Shown piece after piece: positions 7,562 through 12,811 of a stretch of 12,811 bases of DNA. Numbering within the stretch: position 1 is the first letter of the stretch; every line of letters begins with the position of its first letter. A program made the position numbers and the translations under genes. Origin of the DNA: Schlegelella_A sp031360885. GTDB taxonomy: Bacteria > Pseudomonadota > Gammaproteobacteria > Burkholderiales > Burkholderiaceae_C. The stretch spans positions 1 to 12,811 of the forward strand of contig JANMCC010000380.1 of assembly GCA_031360885.1 (NCBI GenBank), in the 5' to 3' direction. The notes beneath the pieces were generated by a model. That model was not told the DNA's origin. It worked only from the letters and a program-made list of their open reading frames with translations, and did no database searches.

Positions 7562-7683
7562 CGTCCCCCCTTCTTCGGGTGCGTGCCCCGCTTCGAGGCT
7601 TCGGCCGGCGGTCCCGAGCCGTCGCAGGAGCGAAGGCAGCGGATTGGCGATACTCCCGAGCACCGCATCCCAGGTCATCACGA

Positions 7684-8751
7684 ATGTTTGTTCGCGGACT
7701 CGGCACCGCCCTCCCTCCCCGCCGCTACACCAAGGCCGAGTGCCTGGCGGCCTTCGAGCGCTCCGACTGGTTCGCGCGCCTCGACTCGCGCTCGCACATG
7801 ATCGCCCGCCTGGTCCTGCAGCGAGACAACGGCATCGAAGCGCGCCGCCTCGCCCTCGACTCGCTCGACGAGGTCTTCACGATCGATCCCGACACCCTAG
7901 ACCGGCGCTTTCTCGCCCACGCACCCGCGCTCGCCGCGGACGCCGGCGCGAAGGCGTTGGCCTCGGCCGGGCTCGAGGCGCTCGACATCGACGCCGTCGT
8001 CGTCAGCACCTGCACCGGCTACCTCTGCCCCGGCCTCTCGGGCTACGTGGTCGAGCGGCTCGGACTGCGCGCCGACATCCAGGCCTACGACCTCGTCGGC
8101 CAGGGCTGTGCCGCCGCCTTGCCCAACCTGCAGCTCGGCCGCTCGCTGCTCGGCGCCGGCGCGGCGGCGAACGTGCTCTCGATCTGGGTCGCGGTCAGCA
8201 GCGCCGCGTTGTACCTCGACAACGACCCCGGCGTGCTGATCAGCGCCTGCCTGTTCGGCGACGGCGCCGGCGCGGCCGTGCTCTCGCGGGAGCCCCGGGC
8301 CGGCGCCGGACTCCGCAGGGTCGAGTGGCGGGACTCGGCCTCGCTGATCGAGCCGGCGCAGCGCAAGGCGCTGATGTTCGAGCAGCGCGAGGGCATGCTG
8401 CGCAACATCCTCACGCGCGAGGTCCCCGCGCTGGCCGCGGAGTACGCCGAGCACGTGCTCGAGACCGTGCTGGTGCGCGCCGGCCTGGTGTCGGCCGACA
8501 TCGCCGCCTGGATCATGCATGCCGGCGGCCGCGACGTGCTGCTCGCGCTCGAGAAGCGCTTCGAGCTCGGCGACCGCGACGCCTTCCGCTACAGCGCGGC
8601 GATGCTGCGCGAGTACGGCAACCTCTCGAGCGCCTTCGTCTATTTCGTGCTCGAGGCGGCGCTCGCCGACGACGCGCCAGGCGGCTGGTGGTGGCTCTCG
8701 TCGTTCGGCGCCGGCTTCAGTTGCCACGGCGCGCTGCTGAAGGTCGACTGA
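7684..8751 (+). CDS. Type III polyketide synthase (chalcone/stilbene synthase family)
   Basis: Type III polyketide synthases are homodimeric thiolase-fold enzymes that load an acyl-CoA on a cysteine and extend it with malonyl-CoA, giving alkylpyrones, resorcinols or phloroglucinols. The 355-residue product has the full catalytic triad: C142 in DLVGQGCAAALPN, H279 in WIMHAGGRD and N313 in EYGNLSSAF. Conserved CTGYLCPGLS (110-119), SACLFGDGAGAAVL (187-200) and the C-terminal SFGAGFSCHGALL (340-352) support the family. Length is normal. The ATG at 7684 gives the usual short N-terminus (MFVRGLGTALPP). The reading frame is open far upstream, but only as the antisense of other genes. The starter unit and ring-closing mode cannot be told. 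No methyltransferase, hydroxylase or transporter is adjacent; the gene is followed after 22 bp by a regulator, probably in the same transcript. Confidence 0.94.
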   Translation: MFVRGLGTALPPRRYTKAECLAAFERSDWFARLDSRSHMIARLVLQRDNGIEARRLALDSLDEVFTIDPDTLDRRFLAHAPALAADAGAKALASAGLEALDIDAVVVSTCTGYLCPGLSGYVVERLGLRADIQAYDLVGQGCAAALPNLQLGRSLLGAGAAANVLSIWVAVSSAALYLDNDPGVLISACLFGDGAGAAVLSREPRAGAGLRRVEWRDSASLIEPAQRKALMFEQREGMLRNILTREVPALAAEYAEHVLETVLVRAGLVSADIAAWIMHAGGRDVLLALEKRFELGDRDAFRYSAAMLREYGNLSSAFVYFVLEAALADDAPGGWWWLSSFGAGFSCHGALLKVD

Positions 8752-8764
8752 GCCGCGGGCCGAC

Positions 8765-8770
8765 GGAAAG
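8765..8770 (+). promoter_or_regulatory. Ribosome binding site of the BTAD regulator
   Basis: GGAAAG lies in the 22-bp gap after the PKS stop, just before the ATG at 8774. No promoter fits in this gap, which supports translation from a shared PKS-regulator message. Confidence 0.5.
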
Positions 8771-8773
8771 CCC

Positions 8774-11700
8774 ATGGCGCAACGAACCTCGACCACCGCG
8801 TTCGCGAAGTCCACCCGGCCCGAGATCGGCGGTTCGGTGCAACGCGCCGCGCTGTTCGCGCGCCTCGACGGCGGTCCGGCGCGGACCGTCGCCTGGATCT
8901 CGGCGCCGCCCGGCTTCGGCAAGACGACGCTGGCCGCGAGCTACATCGAAGCGCGTGGCCAGCGCTGGGCCTGGTACCAGGTCGACCGCGACGACGAGGA
9001 CGGCGAGACCTTCTTCCACTACCTCGCCCACGCGATGCGCACGCTGCGCGGCGACGCCGCCGCGCTTCCCGCGTTCGGCCCCGAGCATCGCGCCGACCTC
9101 GCCGCCTTCGCCCGAAAGTTCTTCCGTGCCCTGTTCGCGGGACTCGAGGCACCGGCGACGCTGGTGCTCGACAACCTGCAGGCGCTCGCCGCGGACAGTC
9201 CCTTGGGCGCGCTCCTCGAGGCCGGCCTGCCCGAGGTCGCGCCGCCCTGCTGCATCGTCGTCACCAGCCGCGCACCGCCGCCGGTGGCGCTGGCGCGCCT
9301 GCAGGCGAGCGGTCGCATGGTCTGCCTGGACGCCAACGCGCTCAAGCTCACGACCGGGGAGCTCGGCGAGATGGCGCTGCTGCGCGGCCGGCCGCTGGCC
9401 GCCGAGGCGCTGCAGGCGCTGCGGCAGCGCGCCGATGGCTGGGCCGCGGCGCTGGTGCTGATGCTCGAGCATCAGCCGCTGACAGACCCGCGCGACGCCC
9501 TTCCTTCGGAGGCGACGCCGCGCGTCGTCTTCGACTACCTGGCGGGCGAGATCTTCGAGCGCTTCGAGCCCGCGGCGCAGCGACTGCTGCTGCAGCTCGC
9601 CTGCCTGCCGCGCGTCACGATCGACATCGCCCGCGAACTCTCGGGCGACGAGGGCGCCGGCCGGGTGCTCTTCAATCTCGCGCACAACGACTATTTCGTG
9701 CGCGAGCTCGTCGGTCCCGAAGGCCGGGTTTTCCTGTTCCACCCGCTGCTCAAGGAGTTCCTGCTGCAGCGCGCGGCGCGAGACCTGCCGGCCGCGACCA
9801 GCCTGGCTGCGCGTCGGCGCGCCGCCCGGCTGCTGCACGACTCGGGCCAGGTCGAGGACGCCGTGGCCCTGCTGGTCGATTGCCGCGACTGGATCGAGGT
9901 CGCCGCGATCGTCGCCGAGCAGGCCGAGACTCTGCTCGCACAGGGCCGGCACGCGACGCTCGCCGCCTGGCTCGAGACCCTGCCGCCGCAGTTCACCGAG
10001 AGCGCTCTCCTCTTGCAGGCCCACGGCGCCGCGCTCCGGCACTCGAGCCCGCGCGCCGCGCGGCGCAAGCTCGAGGCTGCCTTCGAGGCGTTCGGCCGGG
10101 CCGGCGACCCGGCGGGCGCGGCCGGCTGCTGCGTCGGCATCATCGACTCCCTGCTTCGCGAGTTCGACGACCTAGCGGCGATCGACCGCTGGCTGGCCGA
10201 GTTCGATCGCCTTTGCGCACCACTGCCGGAGAGCGGAGTGCCGCCTTTGCCGGTGAGGGTCGCGCGCCTGTGGCGCGACCCGGCGCATGCCGACGTGGCG
10301 CAGATGCGGCCGATGCGGCACGCCGCCGACGGCGGCGCCGGCGAGATCGTTCGCGCGGCCGCGGCGCTGCTCGTCGGCGAGTTCGCCCGCGCGGAAGCGA
10401 TCGAGAAGGGCATCGAGGCGGTTGCCGGCGAGCCGCGCATGGCCCTGGCCGCGACCGCCGCGCTGCGCCAGCTCATGCAGGGCGACCCCGCGGGCGCACT
10501 CGCGACGGCGCGTGCCGGACTGCAAGCCGGCGTCGCCGAAGCGATCCACGGCCACGACGGGGCCCTGCACCTTCTTTGCGGCGCCGCCTCGCTCGCGCAG
10601 GACGATGTCGAGTCGACCCGGCGCGAGCTGCAAGCGCTCGACGCCTTGCCCCTGCGGCGCGGCGACCTCGCCCTGGCCCATGCGCTTCGTGCCGCCCTGG
10701 CCGAGGCGGCGGGCGACGCCGACACCGCCCTCGGCGAGATCCGGGCGACGGTGCTGCTCGCGGTGGAGGCTGGCATGCCCTGGCTCGAGGCGCTCGCCCG
10801 CATCGTCATGGCGCAACTCCAGCTTGCCGCCGGCGACCGCAACGCGGCCGAGGCGCAATTGCGCGCCGCCGAAGCGCTGGCGCAGCGCCTCGGCAACCCG
10901 CTGCTGCGCATGACCGGGTCGCTCGTCATGGCGGCGTGCGCGCTCTCGGCCGCCGACGAGGCCGGCGCCTTTGCGCCGCTGCAGGCGGGTCTCGGCCTCG
11001 TTCGTGACCTCGGCATCCGCCACGTGCCCGCCGTCCAGCCGGCGCTGCTCGGCCTGGTGTGCGCCGAGGCGCTTCGCCGCGGCGTTGGCGTCGAGGCGGC
11101 GCGCACGCTCATCAACGCCGGCCGCCTGGTTCCACCGGCCGAGGCCTTGCGCCTGCGCCGCTGGCCCTGGTCGTTCGAGGTCGTGACCCTCGGCGGCTTC
11201 GGCTTGCGCCGCTCCGGCGAGGCGATCGAGTTCTCGGCCAAGGGCCCGGGCCGGCCGGTCGAACTGCTCAAGGTGCTGATCGCGCTCGGCGGCCAGAACG
11301 TCCGCATCGAGCAGCTCGCCGACGCGCTCTGGCCGCGCGTCGACGCCGACTATGCGCACAAGTCGTTCACCGCCACGCTGCACCGGCTGCGCCGCATCGT
11401 CGGCACCGACGACGCCGTCAAGCTGCGGGACGGCAGGCTGAGCCTCAATCCGTCGCTGTTCTGGCTGGACACCTGGGCGCTCGAGCCGCTGTTCGCCGCT
11501 ATCGACGAGGGTCTGCGCGAGCCCGAATCGCGCGCCGCCGACCAGTCCCTGCTCGCCCTGCTCGACGACCTGCTCGCGCTCTACAAGGGTCCGTTCCTTC
11601 CCGACGAGGGCGAGCAGCCGGCGTTCGACGCCCGGCGCGAGCAGGTGCGCGAACGCCTGCTGCGCGCCGTGTCGCGGATCGCTCGCCGCTGGGAGGAAAG

Positions 11701-11920
11701 CGGCCGCGGCGACGCCGCCATCGATTGCTATCTGCGCTGCATCGACGCCGACGAGCAGTACGAGCACCTCTATCGCAACTTGATGCTGTGCTGCCAGCGC
11801 CGCGGCGACCCGGTGCAGGCGCTGGCGACCTACGAGCGGCTGCGCACGGTGCTGGCCGCGCGGGTCAAGGGCGCGCCTTCGCTCGAGACCCAGGCGCTCT
11901 ACGCCAGCCTGCGGGCCTAG
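8774..11920 (+). CDS. MalT-like ATPase transcriptional regulator with C-terminal SARP-type wHTH and BTAD
   Basis: This 1048-residue protein is a signal-dependent STAND-class activator. The NTPase domain fills about residues 20-330, with Walker A APPGFGKTT (44-52), a Walker B-like TLVLDN ending at D133-N134, VVTSR (162-166) and a winged-helix ending FLFHPLLKEFL near 320-330. From about 340 to 790 it is alanine-rich and helical, like the TPR-type sensor of MalT, where an inducer would bind. Unlike MalT it has no C-terminal LuxR helix-turn-helix. Instead, from about 801 (FEVVTLGGFGLRR) there is an OmpR/SARP-type winged helix (LLKVLIALGG, LADALWPR, LHRLRRIVG), and from about 897 a BTAD (LYKGPFLPD, YEHLYRNLMLCCQRRG, ALATYERLRTVL). 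It follows the PKS gene by 22 bp, so the PKS is the likely target. The ligand is unknown. No frameshift is seen. Confidence 0.9.
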   Translation: MAQRTSTTAFAKSTRPEIGGSVQRAALFARLDGGPARTVAWISAPPGFGKTTLAASYIEARGQRWAWYQVDRDDEDGETFFHYLAHAMRTLRGDAAALPAFGPEHRADLAAFARKFFRALFAGLEAPATLVLDNLQALAADSPLGALLEAGLPEVAPPCCIVVTSRAPPPVALARLQASGRMVCLDANALKLTTGELGEMALLRGRPLAAEALQALRQRADGWAAALVLMLEHQPLTDPRDALPSEATPRVVFDYLAGEIFERFEPAAQRLLLQLACLPRVTIDIARELSGDEGAGRVLFNLAHNDYFVRELVGPEGRVFLFHPLLKEFLLQRAARDLPAATSLAARRRAARLLHDSGQVEDAVALLVDCRDWIEVAAIVAEQAETLLAQGRHATLAAWLETLPPQFTESALLLQAHGAALRHSSPRAARRKLEAAFEAFGRAGDPAGAAGCCVGIIDSLLREFDDLAAIDRWLAEFDRLCAPLPESGVPPLPVRVARLWRDPAHADVAQMRPMRHAADGGAGEIVRAAAALLVGEFARAEAIEKGIEAVAGEPRMALAATAALRQLMQGDPAGALATARAGLQAGVAEAIHGHDGALHLLCGAASLAQDDVESTRRELQALDALPLRRGDLALAHALRAALAEAAGDADTALGEIRATVLLAVEAGMPWLEALARIVMAQLQLAAGDRNAAEAQLRAAEALAQRLGNPLLRMTGSLVMAACALSAADEAGAFAPLQAGLGLVRDLGIRHVPAVQPALLGLVCAEALRRGVGVEAARTLINAGRLVPPAEALRLRRWPWSFEVVTLGGFGLRRSGEAIEFSAKGPGRPVELLKVLIALGGQNVRIEQLADALWPRVDADYAHKSFTATLHRLRRIVGTDDAVKLRDGRLSLNPSLFWLDTWALEPLFAAIDEGLREPESRAADQSLLALLDDLLALYKGPFLPDEGEQPAFDARREQVRERLLRAVSRIARRWEESGRGDAAIDCYLRCIDADEQYEHLYRNLMLCCQRRGDPVQALATYERLRTVLAARVKGAPSLETQALYASLRA

Positions 11921-11941
11921 CTCGGCCGTCCCGCCGCCGCG

Positions 11942-12532
11942 TCAGCGCTGCGGGCCGGCGCGAAGCTCCCGCTCGAAGGTGCCGAAGATCTTCTCGATGC
12001 CCAGGCCGAGCACGCGTGGCGACACGTACTCGCGGCGCGGCCAGCCCGAGCGCGGCGGCGCGATCTCGCGCAGGCGAACGGTCAGCGAGACTTCGGTGCC
12101 CGCCGGCACCTCGACGAAGGTGGCGTTGATCACGACCTCGAGCCCCTGCGGCTCGAACTGCACGAAGCTCGCCACGGCGCCGACGTGCGGCTCGATCAGG
12201 CGGCGCAGCAGCGGCAGGTCGACCTCCGAGGCGCGCCGCCATTCGTCTTCGGTCAGCGGCAGCGGCGCCTTCGCGGCGACGGCCAGGTGGCCAAGGGCCA
12301 CGTCCTGCTGTTCGGTCTTCATGCCGAGCTCGGCCAGGGCGACGCGCATCGAGACGAAGGCATCGGCCCGGCCGAGCCGGTAGACGCGGGCGCCCTTCTC
12401 GGCGAGGAGCTTTTCGTACTCGCCCCGGAAGCCTTCATTGACGGCGTTGATCGCGTTGATCTTCTGCTGGTCGCCCGCGCAGCCGGTCAACGCAAGGAGG
12501 AGCGCGAGGACGAACGTGCAGCGGGCCGTCAT
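11942..12532 (-). CDS. Putative lipoprotein of unknown function
   Basis: The 196-residue product starts with a lipoprotein signal: MTAR, a hydrophobic run FVLALLLALTG, then C18 in LTGC, the expected lipid-attachment site. G19 is not an inner-membrane retention aspartate, and outer-membrane sorting is plausible. The mature part has a charged helical region (NEGFRGEYEKLLAEKGARVY) and, near 125-160, a likely beta-rich stretch (GLEVVINATFVEVPAGTEV). It ends near LGIEKIFGTFEREL. I recognise no known domain. Its ATG overlaps the stop of the upstream Sel1-like gene by four bases (ATGA at 12532-12529), so the two are probably translationally coupled. It converges with the BTAD regulator, with only 21 bp between their stop codons and no obvious terminator there. 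Confidence 0.75.
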   Translation of the reverse strand: MTARCTFVLALLLALTGCAGDQQKINAINAVNEGFRGEYEKLLAEKGARVYRLGRADAFVSMRVALAELGMKTEQQDVALGHLAVAAKAPLPLTEDEWRRASEVDLPLLRRLIEPHVGAVASFVQFEPQGLEVVINATFVEVPAGTEVSLTVRLREIAPPRSGWPRREYVSPRVLGLGIEKIFGTFERELRAGPQR

Positions 12533-12811
12533 GAGCCGGCCCCCGATGCGGACTCGGCGCCCGGCTTCCAGCCCTGAACGATCTTCTCGGCCTGGCGGAC
12601 CTCGGCGGGCTGCAGCCGGGCCGCGACCTTCTCCTTCAGGCCCTGCGCGTTCGGATCGCCGTTGCGCGCGGCGATGCCGTACCAGACGTAGGCCTCGAAG
12701 TCGCTGCGCTGCCCGCCCGCCCGCGCCTCGCGCGAGCGGCCGAGCAGCGTCTGCGCGCGCGGCACGCCGGCCGCCGCGAGCACCGCCAGATAGGTGGCCG
12801 TCACGCCGAGC
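12529..12811 (-). CDS. Sel1-like/TPR repeat protein, C-terminal part (5' end outside window)
   Basis: The last 93 complete codons of a longer gene are present; the frame stays open to the window edge, so its start is not visible. The GTG at 12804 is only an internal possibility. The reading FEAYVWYGIAARNGDP, then LKEKVAARLQPAEVRQAEKI and VQGWKPG, fits the final unit of Sel1-like repeat proteins, where an AYxWxxLAAxxGD helix is followed by a capping helix of the LxPxQxxxAxxxxxxW kind. Such proteins are helical scaffolds for protein-protein contacts, often in the envelope or periplasm; whether this one has a signal peptide cannot be seen. Pairing with the lipoprotein gene suggests a joint envelope role, which is inference. 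Confidence 0.7.
   Translation of the reverse strand, partial: LGVTATYLAVLAAAGVPRAQTLLGRSREARAGGQRSDFEAYVWYGIAARNGDPNAQGLKEKVAARLQPAEVRQAEKIVQGWKPGAESASGAGS

Larger units (their letters stand above)
7471..7683. promoter_or_regulatory. Divergent control region between metalloprotease and type III PKS
   Basis: This 213-bp spacer carries the start signals of two divergent units. It contains the protease ribosome site, an inverted repeat at 7501-7526 and a perfect 14-bp palindrome at 7548-7561. The only -10-like string on the PKS side is GATACT at 7649-7654, 29 bases before the PKS ATG, without a convincing -35 box. A weak AGG about 9 bases before the PKS ATG may be its ribosome site. No reading frame here looks like a small gene. 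Confidence 0.55.

Noticed and set aside
7471..7668. 66-codon N-terminal extension of the metalloprotease
   Set aside because: It would bury the Sec signal peptide and bypass the GGAGG site before the ATG at 7470.
4780..7683. A plus-strand frame in phase with the PKS gene, open for about 2.9 kb upstream of it
   Set aside because: This upstream part runs out of frame through the end of purL, then antisense to the amidohydrolase and metalloprotease. Real PKS sequence begins only at 7684.
7954..11767. Long minus-strand open frames opposite the PKS and BTAD genes
   Set aside because: They lack recognisable motifs and mirror the codon pattern of the plus-strand genes, which have clear catalytic and domain motifs.

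Overview
The window is about 12.8 kb of very GC-rich DNA, with strong G/C bias at third codon positions. It looks like the chromosome of a betaproteobacterium, probably of the Burkholderiales. I base this on the map-glnD pair, the long fused PurL, and the sequence style of the type III polyketide synthase. This placement is inference; the window has no rRNA or other marker gene.

Layout. (1) 1-1146, minus strand: the start of glnD (PII uridylyltransferase, cut by the window edge) lies downstream of map (type I methionine aminopeptidase). (2) 1223-5245, plus strand: purL, the 1340-residue FGAM synthase of purine synthesis, divergent from map across a 76-bp gap. (3) 5246-5493: a 248-bp spacer with no confident gene but with coding-like sequence broken across two frames on the minus strand. 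(4) 5494-7470, minus strand: a likely two-gene unit, first a secreted M43-type zinc metalloprotease, then a Tat-signal amidohydrolase. (5) 7471-7683: a 213-bp divergent control region with a perfect 14-bp palindrome and a second inverted repeat. (6) 7684-11920, plus strand: a type III polyketide synthase followed 22 bp later by a 1048-residue regulator with a MalT-like ATPase half and a SARP/BTAD DNA-binding half. (7) 11942-12811, minus strand: a small lipoprotein of unknown function overlapping by four bases the end of a Sel1-like repeat gene that runs off the window.

How the parts relate. glnD, map and purL are housekeeping genes for nitrogen signalling, protein N-terminal processing and purine synthesis. 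The centre is accessory in character: two exported hydrolases face a polyketide synthase and its probable regulator across one shared control region. The PKS-regulator pair is the most interesting unit, because a stand-alone type III PKS with no tailoring enzymes beside it appears tied to a large ATP-dependent activator whose inducer is unknown. No tRNA, rRNA, CRISPR array, insertion sequence or phage gene was seen. No gene-free stretch exceeds 300 bp.
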